In this document: positions 1-8,197 of the stretch, piece after piece | Layout of the letters: each line of letters starts with the position of its first letter | Position numbering within the stretch: the stretch's first letter is position 1 | DNA from: Nostoc indistinguendum CM1-VF10 | Lineage (GTDB): Bacteria; Cyanobacteriota; Cyanobacteriia; Cyanobacteriales; Nostocaceae | Assembly: GCA_019359215.1 (NCBI GenBank) | Contig: JAHHHS010000021.1 | Location: 1-64,000 of the forward strand | Direction: 5' to 3' | Length of the DNA: 64,000 nt | Translations under genes and position numbers: made by a program | The notes under the pieces: model-generated | Seen by the model: only the letters and a program-made list of their open reading frames with translations | Database searches by the model: none | Told to the model about the DNA's origin: nothing

Positions 1-1
1 G

Positions 2-106
2 GTTAATTTGATGGCAGGGCTTACTGCTTATACCTATTTGCCCAAAAAACCATCTATTGACATTTACCCAAAAGACTTACCTGCATTGCCTCCTGCTATT
101 TTTTAG
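2..106 (+). CDS. C-terminal end of an unidentified protein (truncated by window start)
   Basis: An open frame enters the window and stops at TAG 104-106. The visible tail, about 34 residues, ends PKDLPALPPAIF and contains LMAGLTAYTYLPKKPS. The tail loosely resembles the ends of some cyanobacterial transposases, with hydrophobic residues followed by PKKPS, but this is only an impression. The function cannot be assigned from this much sequence. Confidence 0.35.
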   Translation, partial: VNLMAGLTAYTYLPKKPSIDIYPKDLPALPPAIF

Positions 107-186
107 TTCTGTCGAACTCACGTTAACATACGCGCTGCTTGATAGAAGCTCTTGACTTAAACCCCCACCACTTGTTAATTTTTTCC

Positions 187-305
187 TTAGTCCGCGGAGG
201 CGGACTACCCTTCTCTTCGAGAGGCTGCGCCCTAAGCGTAGCTATGCCGCAGGCTTTACGGGAAGGCTTCTCTACGAGACGCTACGCGAACGCCTACGTT
301 TATGT
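187..305. repeat. Nostoc-type dispersed palindromic repeat
   Basis: This spacer is rich in short palindromes such as CTCTTCGAGAG and the arms TCCGC/GCGGA. It also contains GGCTTCTCTACGAGACGC followed by CGCGAACGCCTACG. Nearly the same block recurs at 43637-43680, and shorter versions occur at 56527-56558 and 62236-62257. It is a dispersed repeat rather than a gene. The 66-codon frame across it has repeat-like composition and no ribosome binding site. Confidence 0.6.
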
Positions 306-350
306 AGCCACGAATTGCATTGCCTTGGCTCTAGTTTGACTGTTCATTTT

Positions 351-2708
351 CTAATTAGCAGCGCAAGATGTAGCGGTGAGCGCAGAGTTATGGGGCGAGG
401 CAGTAGGAACTTGAGCAACTAAAACCACGTTCCCTTTGGCATCCATAACCCATCCTTGGGCTTCCACAATTTCATTAGGTTCATCGACAGAATTAACTTT
501 CTGTGATTTTTCTTCTGTGTCTCGCTGCGCCTTAACAGCCACTCTTTTCTGAATACCACCAGCAAGATTCTGACTCTCTGGAGAGAGTGCGATCCAATCT
601 GCCAGCACCGCATCATCAGACATCAATGGCTGTGTAGGATCGGCTACTAGCCCTCCGCGCCCAGTAGCAATAAATGAACTCCTGGCTATTTTTCCACCAG
701 AATCACAATCAGCAGCAATTTGCTGCGAAGCATCAACCAGATTTACGGGCAATTCCACTAATCCTTTACTGGGGTCAGCATCTGGTGAGTTAATTTGTAC
801 AGTGCCATTTAATGTAGGGTTTTGCTGAGAAAAGGCGGTGATGTCACTTGTTAGCAGTCTACTTGGGTCTAGCGGCTCTTTATGGTTCAACAACCTCTCT
901 AGGTCTGCACCGGTACGCGGTACAAAACCAAAGATGTTCTTAGCGGTGATTGTAATTTTACCACCAGAGCCAAAGTTGGCGTTGGCGGTGATATCGTTAT
1001 TTCCGAAGGGAGTGGCGACAAGGAAGCCATTTGGTGCATAAATAGTGATTTTACCGCCATCTCCATTAGCTGCTGCATTAGTTGATATTTGGCTGTTGCG
1101 GCGCATCAGTAACAAGTCCCGCACCTGTAGTGAAATATCACCACCCTGACCTGACTGACTATTAGATGTGAGTGTTCCTTCGTCGAGTAGGATAGAGTGA
1201 GCAGTTATGTTGAGTTCGCCTGCTGCTCCTAAATTATTTACATCTCCTTTGTAAATTGCATTCAGTTGAAGCTTTGGAAGTTCACTGCTCACAGTTATTG
1301 CAGCCCCATCCTGTACAATTAATTGTCCTGTGGCGATTGTCACTTTTCCAGCCTCTCCAGAGCCTAAAGTCCTAGCAAGCAAGCCGCTGGGTGAACCATT
1401 TGCTGCCGTTCCAATTAGTTTTATGGACTCTAAGGCGTTGACAGTCAAATTGCCTCCTGAACCTATGGCTGGTATAAATTCTTGTCGAGTCCGATATGCT
1501 CCACTAGACTCTGTTGAGACCTGTGCTCCACTTTCTATAAACAATCTCTCAGTGTTAATGATAATATCACCCGCCTTTCCTACACTGGTAGTTATGCTAG
1601 AAACTGTACTAGGATAAGTAAAATTATCTGGCGTCGTAAAGCTACCAATCAAATCTACAGACTCGGAGGCATTCACAATCAAATTTCCCCCTGCACCATT
1701 GCCTCTAGTAGAAGTCAATATTTGTGCACCATCTCGAACAATTAATTTCCTGGTAGTAATCTTTAATTCTCCACCATTTCCAACACCATTATTCCGATTT
1801 CTCAAGAGCACAAGAGGGCCAATGAGTTCCACGACTTTTCCCTGCACCTGGATGTTACCACCACCTACCCCACTGACATCCACAGTAGATGGAATTTCAG
1901 AACCGTCAACACTTCGCCGGATGAGTTGAATTTTCTGGAAATTCTGGACACCTTCATATCCCAAGACCCAATTTTGGTTGTTTGAGTTCAGATTGACCAG
2001 GCTATTGCCAGCGACACTTGCTAGCTCAATTCGTCCTGATACTGCTGTTAAACTTCCGCCCTCCAGTGTTATATCACCGCCTACAAGTACCAAGGTTTTG
2101 CCTAGCTGCACCTGTAACCCAACAGGTTCACCCAAACTATTGACTGCGCCACCTGGACTAGCTTGGGATTCATTGCGAATCAGAGCCGCAGTGGCTCCGA
2201 ATTGTAAGCCAATGGGAACAGTTACTGTCAGCAGGGGTGTGGTTTGGGGATTTGTGGCGCTAAACTTTGTACCATCGGCAAAATTCAAACTACTCGCTGT
2301 ACTTGCAATGAATGAACCGCCGATGTTTAAAGTAGCATTGTTACCAAAAATAATCCCGTTGGGATTAATCAAAAACAGGTTAGCTGTACCGTTAGCTTTA
2401 AGGATGCCATCAATATTAGAGATAGACTTACCCGTTACCCGGCTAATAATGTTCTGAATACCCTCAGTATTTTTAAACTCAGCCGTAGTCCCATTGAGTA
2501 CAGAAAACTCCTTAAAACTGTGGAACAAGTTGCTTTCTAGTTGGGTTCCGCCTTCAATAATTGTGATATTGCCCTGTGTTGTAACTTGAGAATTATTAGG
2601 TAGAGTACTATCCTGAGTGATTTGGGCAAAAGCACAATTACCAGAGAAAGCTATTGCGCCACTTATTACAATTCCTAACCCTTGAAACCAGCCACACAAA
2701 ATACTCAT
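351..2708 (-). CDS. Two-partner secretion (filamentous haemagglutinin N-terminal) exoprotein, 785 aa
   Basis: A large secreted protein of the TpsA type. Residues 1-28 form a Sec signal peptide ending AFA/QI. Residues about 30-150 form the TPS/haemagglutinin N-terminal domain with the hallmarks NLFHSF, ISRVTG and NLFLINPNGIIFG. The rest is Gly/Ser/Asn-rich beta-helix-like repeats (VNASESVDLIG, IINTERLFIESGAQ). The end carries the segment ASQQIAADC and an ATGRGGL block seen in cyanobacterial TPS/S-layer-like proteins. Family knowledge: such proteins cross the outer membrane through a TpsB/Omp85 partner, and none is encoded in this window. The start is supported by AGAGGAG upstream. It is a close paralogue of the gene at 5072-7516. 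The substrate or adhesion role is unknown. Confidence 0.9.
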   Translation of the reverse strand: MSILCGWFQGLGIVISGAIAFSGNCAFAQITQDSTLPNNSQVTTQGNITIIEGGTQLESNLFHSFKEFSVLNGTTAEFKNTEGIQNIISRVTGKSISNIDGILKANGTANLFLINPNGIIFGNNATLNIGGSFIASTASSLNFADGTKFSATNPQTTPLLTVTVPIGLQFGATAALIRNESQASPGGAVNSLGEPVGLQVQLGKTLVLVGGDITLEGGSLTAVSGRIELASVAGNSLVNLNSNNQNWVLGYEGVQNFQKIQLIRRSVDGSEIPSTVDVSGVGGGNIQVQGKVVELIGPLVLLRNRNNGVGNGGELKITTRKLIVRDGAQILTSTRGNGAGGNLIVNASESVDLIGSFTTPDNFTYPSTVSSITTSVGKAGDIIINTERLFIESGAQVSTESSGAYRTRQEFIPAIGSGGNLTVNALESIKLIGTAANGSPSGLLARTLGSGEAGKVTIATGQLIVQDGAAITVSSELPKLQLNAIYKGDVNNLGAAGELNITAHSILLDEGTLTSNSQSGQGGDISLQVRDLLLMRRNSQISTNAAANGDGGKITIYAPNGFLVATPFGNNDITANANFGSGGKITITAKNIFGFVPRTGADLERLLNHKEPLDPSRLLTSDITAFSQQNPTLNGTVQINSPDADPSKGLVELPVNLVDASQQIAADCDSGGKIARSSFIATGRGGLVADPTQPLMSDDAVLADWIALSPESQNLAGGIQKRVAVKAQRDTEEKSQKVNSVDEPNEIVEAQGWVMDAKGNVVLVAQVPTASPHNSALTATSCAAN

Positions 2709-3078
2709 AACGAATAATAAACTCCTCTAAAAAAGTACCATTTGCTAAATAATGGTGACGCTGCACCTCTATTCACTAAACTATATTTATCTCAATAAAC
2801 TACAATATTTAAATCGTTAATATCCGTTTTGCTATTCTTTATATCTGATAATATTCGTCATTAAAAATAATATAATTAAAGGCACAACAATGTTATGCCT
2901 CTACGAAGTTTTTTTATTCTACTTGGCTAAAAGCAATATTGTTAACTTAACTACTGAGCGGCTTGCTGATTGAGAATAAAAACACAATTCTGTGACATTA
3001 CTAAAAATTAATTTTTTTTATAGTAATGCTATTACCTTTATTCTAAATAAGCTACAAAGACAGATATCGCTATAATTT
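2709..3078. other. AT-rich spacer, no gene seen
   Basis: About 370 bases upstream of the 785-aa exoprotein. It is AT-rich with several poly-T runs. No open frame, hairpin repeat or convincing promoter pair could be singled out, but the promoter of the exoprotein gene is probably here. Confidence 0.4.
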
Positions 3079-3423
3079 TCACCAACATGAAATGCAATTT
3101 CCATACTCATCCTCGCAGCACTTCAATCCCTCTGCTGGCAAAAATTCCTTTGGTTGCTGGTTCTCAACAGTATCACTAAATTTAACTTTAGTTTGGTTGA
3201 TAATGTAATTAAATTTCAGGTTATTGTTTCCAGTTCTACGAGGATTTTCAGGTTCTTTGTTTTCAAATTGACCTCCACTGCTATTTTCTTGTCTTGCAAT
3301 ACAAGATTTATGAGGTAAAGCACCATCCTGGCTAATTTGGGCAATAGCAGAAGTTCCAGAAAAAGCTATTACACCAACTATTGCAAATCCTAAACCTTTA
3401 ACAGAGAACAAAAGATTACTCAT
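3079..3423 (-). CDS. Chimeric small secreted protein: exoprotein signal peptide joined to a Cys-rich tail, 114 aa
   Basis: The N-terminus (MSNLL, then GLGFAIVGVIAFSG, then AQISQDGALP) copies the signal peptide and first mature residues of the neighbouring TPS exoproteins. The C-terminal half matches the small protein at 3939-4250: FLPAEGLKCCEDEYGNC here against FLPAD, LQCCEDWQGRC there. The start is placed at ATG 3421-3423 because it aligns with the exoprotein start; an upstream in-frame ATG would add 8 residues. The product would be exported by Sec with about 90 mature residues and five cysteines in the tail region. Inference: it arose by a deletion joining an exoprotein 5' end to a downstream small gene. 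Whether it is expressed is unknown. Confidence 0.65.
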   Translation of the reverse strand: MSNLLFSVKGLGFAIVGVIAFSGTSAIAQISQDGALPHKSCIARQENSSGGQFENKEPENPRRTGNNNLKFNYIINQTKVKFSDTVENQQPKEFLPAEGLKCCEDEYGNCISCW

Positions 3424-3776
3424 ACTTGATATTGCACCTTTCCACAAAAACGATAGTTGCTGAACAGCAGTAAAGCTGTAACAATTTTAATTAGGTTACA
3501 TTGAAATCTGTAATATACATTTCGTTCTTTATCAAAATTTAATTATTTTAAATTGCAAAAAATACCCAATAATAAAACAACAATCTTATGCACTGAAAAA
3601 CCTATATTGCACTTAATTGAAAATCGCTATTATTAGCAATGCTATTGTCAACTTAATGTTTGTTTGAAACGCTTACTTATTATCCAGAATAAGAAAGTCT
3701 TATAACATTACTAACAAAAGAATTGGGTTTTTATAGCAACGTTATTAGGGATTAGCAAGAAACAAATTATCCAATC

Positions 3777-3838
3777 TTGTGGGGTGGACATCTTGTCCGC
3801 ATTTAGTTACGGGCGGGCGAGATACCCACCCTACAACA
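3777..3838. repeat. Imperfect hairpin repeat (GGGGTGG...CCACCC)
   Basis: The arms TTGTGGGGTGGACATCTTG and, after a short loop, CGAGATACCCACCCTACAA form an imperfect stem. This is a common type of dispersed palindrome in Nostoc genomes. It lies in the 515-base spacer 3424-3938, whose remaining sequence is AT-rich with no gene visible. Confidence 0.65.
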
Positions 3839-3938
3839 AATAGTTGGATATTTTTTATTTGGAAGTATCTTACCTTTATTCTCAATTAATCGGGATTAAG
3901 TGTTAAGTTGACAATACAATAAATACCGCTACGGTTTT

Positions 3939-4250
3939 TTAGCACGTAACGCAACGTCCCTGCCAGTCCTCGCAACATTGCAATTTCATGACAACAGGGC
4001 CTAAATCTGCTGGCAAAAATCCCTGGAGTTGTTTGTTATTAACAGCATCAGTAGATGGAATTTGAACTAGTTCAATATTGCACTCAAGCTTAATTTTCAT
4101 GACTCTATCTTTTGATATACCGTTTTCTTCGAGTAGCGTACGGAAATTAGAGTTTTTCAAAATTTCTATAATTTCCTGCTGAATTTTTTCTTTTAACCGC
4201 TCTAAAGTTTCAGAATCAAGGACTGCTTGCTGTGAAGTTTGAGATGCCAT
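3939..4250 (-). CDS. Small protein with helical N-terminus and Cys-rich tail, 103 aa
   Basis: No family was recognised by name. Residues about 10-50 are predicted helical and charged (LDSETLERLKEKIQQEIIEI, then LKNSNF). They are followed by a short hydrophobic stretch and a tail ending CCEDWQGRCVTC. It aligns along its length with the protein at 7689-7964 (DSETLERL/DSKTLQQL; KIKLECN/KVQWQCN; TDAV/GDAV). The start is set at ATG 4248-4250; an upstream ATG would add 18 residues. The leader-plus-Cys-tail layout resembles a ribosomally made peptide precursor, but no modifying enzyme is nearby and no double-glycine cleavage site is seen. It sits upstream, in transcription order, of the chimera and the 785-aa exoprotein. 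Confidence 0.65.
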   Translation of the reverse strand: MASQTSQQAVLDSETLERLKEKIQQEIIEILKNSNFRTLLEENGISKDRVMKIKLECNIELVQIPSTDAVNNKQLQGFLPADLGPVVMKLQCCEDWQGRCVTC

Positions 4251-4676
4251 GAATTTTACTTTCTTTGCAGACTGGTAGATGTGTGAACTTATATTGTGAT
4301 GCACTAAATTAACTTGACTTTAATTAGTACAGTTTGGTAACGAAAGAATCAAGGATACAGAATCTAGCTTGGTACTAAAGCATTAGGTTTCTAAAGCTCT
4401 TGCGAACTCCCATAATTATGACTTCAGCTTGACTAGTAATAATTACGCTTTGTGTAACAAAACTTCATATATTTCTGCCGGATTTCCTTAAAGCATTGTA
4501 CTGAGCAATTAATTTAGTAGAAGGTGCGAAGTTAGCGATCGCACCCACAGATGAGTTGAGTAGAAAAGGCGATCATCGCTTATATCAAAGTCATTGCGAA
4601 GAAGCGATGTTTACGACAGGCTACGCCAACGCCCTGACATTTGAATTCAGCCAAAAGCGCGATCGCACCAACAAAA
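4251..4676. other. Spacer with HIP1 and short palindromic debris
   Basis: About 425 bases with no recognisable gene. The half nearest the tnpB relic contains GCGATCGC-type motifs and CTACGCCAACGCC-like repeat pieces. The left part of the former insertion sequence is missing or unrecognisable here. Confidence 0.4.
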
Positions 4677-5032
4677 AAGACTGTGTTGACGCTTCGTTTG
4701 GCGCATTTTTGGACTTGCTCAAATGGGTGTGTTGGGATTGACGCGCATATTTTATGCGCGTCAATCCCAACGGCACTTCCCAGACTTGTCCTCATTGCCA
4801 AGCGACTGTGAAAAAGCCGCTCAGTGAACGAGAGCATATTTGTCCTGAATGTGGGTATCAAACTCATCGAGATCATGCCGCCGCTGAGATGGTGTTGTTA
4901 CGTGGTTTGCATATAGTACCCGTGGACAATCGGGGAATGGAAACTGCCTGTGCAGGCGAACTACCGGGGGCGGAAACGTCTAGGCAAGTGCCGAAATCCC
5001 GTAAGGGCAAAACCAGGAAATCTAAGAAGTGA
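4677..5032 (+). pseudogene. IS200/IS605-family tnpB (OrfB) 3' remnant
   Basis: The frame resumes at DASFGAFLDLLKWVCW, the conserved TnpB segment before the zinc finger. It is then cut by an in-frame TGA at 4739-4741 and continues in the same frame with NPNGTSQTCPHC and CPECGYQTHRDHAAA. The four zinc-finger cysteines and the last RuvC Asp region are intact. Everything upstream, including the RuvC I and II residues, is missing, so the gene is dead. The internal stop lies in a perfect palindrome (see 4732-4770). The C-terminal tail is basic (KSRKGKTRKSKK), as usual for the family. Confidence 0.85.
4732..4770. repeat. Perfect 18-bp inverted repeat with 3-nt loop inside the tnpB relic
   Basis: The arms TTGGGATTGACGCGCATA and TATGCGCGTCAATCCCAA are exact reverse complements separated by TTT. 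The right arm encodes the family-conserved RVNP residues. The left arm carries the in-frame stop, so the left arm looks like an inverted copy of the right arm. Confidence 0.9.
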
Positions 5033-5035
5033 TTC

Positions 5036-5075
5036 TTGGAATCCCCATCCCTCTATAGGGCGGGGAGGATGTCAA
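5036..5075 (+). mobile_element. Right end of an IS200/IS605-type element
   Basis: Directly after the tnpB stop is a subterminal hairpin (CCCCATCCCTCTATAGGGCG, then GGG) followed by AGGATGTCAA. This is the usual layout of IS605-group right ends: hairpin, short spacer, terminal TCAA. In active elements this region also forms the 3' part of the guide RNA of TnpB. The last bases TCAA overlap the stop codon of the exoprotein gene on the other strand (TGA, 5072-5074). Confidence 0.7.
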
Positions 5076-7516
5076 TTACCAGTGCAAGATGAAGCGACGA
5101 GTGAGGAGCTACGAGGCGAGGCAGTGGGTACTTGAGCAACCAAAACCACGTTACCATTGGCATCCCTTACCCACCCTTGGGCTTCCACAATTTGAGTAGG
5201 TTCATTGACAGAATTAAATTTCTGTAATTTTCTTCCTGTGTTTTGTTGTGCCTTAACAGCCACTTTTTTCTGAATACCGCCAGCACTATTCTGACTCTCT
5301 GGAGAAAGTGTGATCCAATCTGCTAGCACCGCATCAGCCATCAATGGCTCTGTGGGATCGGGTGCTAGCCCTCCACGCCCAGTAGCAATAAATGAACTCC
5401 TTCCTATTTTTCCACCAGAATCACAACCAGCAACAATTTGCTGCGAAGCTTCAACCAAATTTACAGGCAGTTCAAGTAAGCTTTTACTGGAGTCAGCATC
5501 TGGTATGTTTATTTGTACAGTGCCATTTAATGAAGCATTTTGGTTAGAAAATGCCGTGATGTCACTTGTTTGCAACTTGTTCGGGTTTATTTCTTCTGGG
5601 TCAAGCTTCTCTACACCTGCACGGGTACGGGGCACAAAACCAAAGATGTTCTTAGCGTTGATTGTGATTTTACCACCTGAGCCAGAGAAGGCATTAGCAG
5701 TGATATCGCTATTTCCCAAGGAAGGCGTGACAATGAAGCCATTAGGTGCATTGATAATGATATTACCGCCATCTCCACTAAGCCCTGCCGTACCTGCATT
5801 AGCGGTTATTATACTTTCGTGGCGCATTAATAATAAGTCCTGCACCTGTAGCGTAATATTTCCACCTTTACCCGACTCACTATTAGATGTAAGTTTTCCT
5901 TTGTTGTCCAGAAGTATGGAGCGAGCGGTTATATTTAAATTGCCCGCTTCCCCTAACTTATTTGAATCTCCGATATTAATTACATTTTTTCGAGCTTGGC
6001 TGCTCACAGTTATTGCAGCCCCATCCTTGATAATCAATTGCCCTGTAGTTAAGGTCAAGTTTCCACCATCTCCAGGCCCTTCAGTTCCAGAAGACAAGCC
6101 ACTGAGTATAGAACCATTTGGTGAGGTTCCAATTAGTTCTACCGACTCAGAGGCGTTCACTGTCAAGTTTCCTGCTTTTCCTGTAGCTGGTATAAGTTCG
6201 TTAAAAATATAGTTATATATGCTCTCAGAGCTTGTTGATATTCTCGCCCCTCCTTCGATAAGCAGCTTTCTAGTGTTAATTGTTATACCGCCAGCGTTTT
6301 TATCGCCATAAGTTGCACTAAATAATCCACTGGATATTAAATCACTACCATTTTGGAGGATAGGAATGGGAGTACCACCGATTAGTTCCACGGAATCTGA
6401 GGCGTTTATGGTCAATTGCCCCTGCAATTGTGCTCCATCTCTGACCACTAACTTCTTAGTAGTGATATTTATATTTCCAGGGTTTCCAGTGGAGAAACTC
6501 TGAGTAAACAGTTGCGTCTCTTGTTCAACTACTACAGACTCTGAGGCGTTCACTGTCAAATTCCCTGATGATTGCTCTTCAAAAGGATTAACTAGAACTA
6601 GGAAACTGCCAGCTATCCGCACAAGCTTGCCTTGCGTATGGATATTGCTGCCACCCTCTCCATGAGTATCTACAGTAGATGGAATTTCATTTAACTGGAT
6701 GAGTTCGATATTTTGGAAATTTTGAACACCTTCATATCCAAATGCCCAACCTTGGTTCGTTGGACTTAAACTGACCAGACTATTACTAGCGACGCTTCCT
6801 AACTCAACTCTTCCGTCCTTGGCTGTTATATTCCCCCCTTCTAGCGTTATATCACCGCCTATAAATGCCAAGGTTTTGCCTTCCTGCACCTGTAGACCAA
6901 CGCCTTGGCCAAAGATATTAATTGCGCCATCTGGTGCTGCTTGGGATTGATTGCGGATGGGAGCCGCAGTTGCTCCGAATTGTAAACCAATGGGAACACT
7001 TACTGTTAGTAAAGGTGTAGTTTGAGGAGATGTAGCACTAAACTTTGTACCATCAGCAAAGTTCAAGCTACTCGCCGTACTAGCCACAAACGAACCGCCA
7101 ATATTTAAAGAAGCATTGGGCCCAAAAACAATGCCGTTAGGATTAATCAGAAACAGGTTGGCTGTGCCGTTAGCTTTCAGAATGCCATCTATATTAGAAA
7201 TCGAATTGCCTGTTACCCGACTGATGATGTTTTGAATATCTGTTGCATTGTTAAAGTGGGCTGTGCTTCCCGCAGGGACGGAAAACTGTTCAAAGCTGTG
7301 GAACAAGTTTGTACCACGAACAGCTCCACCATCAATCTGATCTATGGGCTGACCATCGATTAACTTTGGTGTAACGATTGAACTTTCAGATCCAAGTGTG
7401 CCATCCTTTTGTATTTGGGCTAAGGCAAAACTCTCAAACAAAGTGAGCACTCCAGCAATTGCTAAAGTACTCACTATCCCTAATTCCCAGCACCAACTGC
7501 TTTGGTATCGAGACAT
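5072..7516 (-). CDS. Two-partner secretion (filamentous haemagglutinin N-terminal) exoprotein, 814 aa
   Basis: A paralogue of the 785-aa exoprotein. A signal peptide ends near FALAQIQKDG. A TPS domain follows with NLFHSFEQFSV, ISRVTGNSISNIDG and NLFLINPNGIVFG. Then come beta-helix-type repeats with VNASESVELIG and the C-terminal ASQQIVAGC and FIATGRGGL blocks. The ATG at 7514-7516 is preferred to a GTG one codon upstream. The N-terminal 200 residues are far more alike between the two paralogues than the middle, which fits diverging passenger repeats under a conserved secretion domain. The stop codon is shared with the end of the IS remnant. The small Cys-tail gene at 7689-7964 lies just upstream. 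No TpsB transporter is in the window. Confidence 0.9.
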   Translation of the reverse strand: MSRYQSSWCWELGIVSTLAIAGVLTLFESFALAQIQKDGTLGSESSIVTPKLIDGQPIDQIDGGAVRGTNLFHSFEQFSVPAGSTAHFNNATDIQNIISRVTGNSISNIDGILKANGTANLFLINPNGIVFGPNASLNIGGSFVASTASSLNFADGTKFSATSPQTTPLLTVSVPIGLQFGATAAPIRNQSQAAPDGAINIFGQGVGLQVQEGKTLAFIGGDITLEGGNITAKDGRVELGSVASNSLVSLSPTNQGWAFGYEGVQNFQNIELIQLNEIPSTVDTHGEGGSNIHTQGKLVRIAGSFLVLVNPFEEQSSGNLTVNASESVVVEQETQLFTQSFSTGNPGNINITTKKLVVRDGAQLQGQLTINASDSVELIGGTPIPILQNGSDLISSGLFSATYGDKNAGGITINTRKLLIEGGARISTSSESIYNYIFNELIPATGKAGNLTVNASESVELIGTSPNGSILSGLSSGTEGPGDGGNLTLTTGQLIIKDGAAITVSSQARKNVINIGDSNKLGEAGNLNITARSILLDNKGKLTSNSESGKGGNITLQVQDLLLMRHESIITANAGTAGLSGDGGNIIINAPNGFIVTPSLGNSDITANAFSGSGGKITINAKNIFGFVPRTRAGVEKLDPEEINPNKLQTSDITAFSNQNASLNGTVQINIPDADSSKSLLELPVNLVEASQQIVAGCDSGGKIGRSSFIATGRGGLAPDPTEPLMADAVLADWITLSPESQNSAGGIQKKVAVKAQQNTGRKLQKFNSVNEPTQIVEAQGWVRDANGNVVLVAQVPTASPRSSSLVASSCTGN

Positions 7517-7688
7517 CACTAACCTGCACCCAGAAAATAAGAGTATATTGAAATACTGTTCCTTGCTAATTAAGTTAAGTATAGTGATACTTGAGATTAT
7601 CTTTTTAACCTAACTAGTAAATTCAAGGTTCAGCCTTTTTATACTCACTAGAATAAACTCTTTGCAGTCTGAAGAGTAAATTAATTAT

Positions 7689-7964
7689 TTAGCAGTTACA
7701 GCCTAGAGGATTTCCATTTGACGGGCAAGGGACACACCATGACCTTTGCATTAGCACAATTCCCTGTTCATCAACTGCATCACCAGATTTGATTTCATTT
7801 GGGTCAAGATTGCACTGCCACTGAACTTTCAGAGTTTTATCATCTAATACTCCGTATTTTTCAAGCACGCTGTCTAAGCCAGCATTCTGAACGCTTTCAA
7901 GCAATTTCTGTTGAATCTCGTCTTGTAACTGCTGTAATGTTTTAGAGTCCATAACTGTTGCCAC
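7689..7964 (-). CDS. Small protein with helical N-terminus and Cys-rich tail, 91 aa
   Basis: A homologue of the protein at 3939-4250. Its charged helical N-terminal half begins MDSKTLQQLQDEIQQKLLES, followed by KVQWQCNLD and a tail ending WCVPCPSNGNPLGCNC with four cysteines in the last 15 residues. The start is either GTG 7962-7964 or ATG 7950-7952; neither has a clear ribosome site. It lies about 170 bases upstream of the 814-aa exoprotein on the same strand. This repeats the small-gene/exoprotein order of the other cassette. The function is unknown; a peptide-precursor or secreted-partner role is inference only. Confidence 0.65.
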   Translation of the reverse strand: MATVMDSKTLQQLQDEIQQKLLESVQNAGLDSVLEKYGVLDDKTLKVQWQCNLDPNEIKSGDAVDEQGIVLMQRSWCVPCPSNGNPLGCNC

Positions 7965-8125
7965 TACTTATAAGATATGTATGATTTTTGCTTCAGCTTG
8001 GCTAGTCATAATTACGATTAGTGTCACAAAAATTAATATTCGTAGTGCTAGATTTACTTTAAGCATTGATGAAGGTGATAGCGATTCTTATTCATATTCG
8101 GTACAAATTATACTCAAAAGTCTAA

Positions 8126-8146
8126 GGGCACGGCACTGCCGTGCCC
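8126..8146. repeat. Perfect palindrome GGGCACGGCA/TGCCGTGCCC
   Basis: A 10-bp stem with one central base, followed by CTAC. It belongs to the GTAGGGGCACGGC type of dispersed Nostoc hairpin. It lies between the small Cys-tail gene and the ABC permease and could stop transcription from the right, but there is no T-run. Confidence 0.6.
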
Positions 8147-8197
8147 CTACGGGTGTACCTCACCAAAATCTAAAATTCCCTCCCATACCTTCTCTCG

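Noticed and set aside
1978..2457. 159-codon plus-strand frame
   Set aside because: Antisense shadow of the 785-aa exoprotein, with the same compositional cause.
3939..4250. Calling the small Cys-tail proteins Nif11- or NHLP-type peptide precursors
   Set aside because: The N-terminal half is helical and the tail is Cys-rich, but there is no double-glycine cleavage site and no modifying enzyme nearby, and the leader pattern does not clearly match either family.
5310..6212. 300-codon open frame on the plus strand
   Set aside because: It is antisense to the 814-aa exoprotein gene. Its length follows from the biased Gly/Asn/Ser codons of that gene, and the translated sequence shows no domain.
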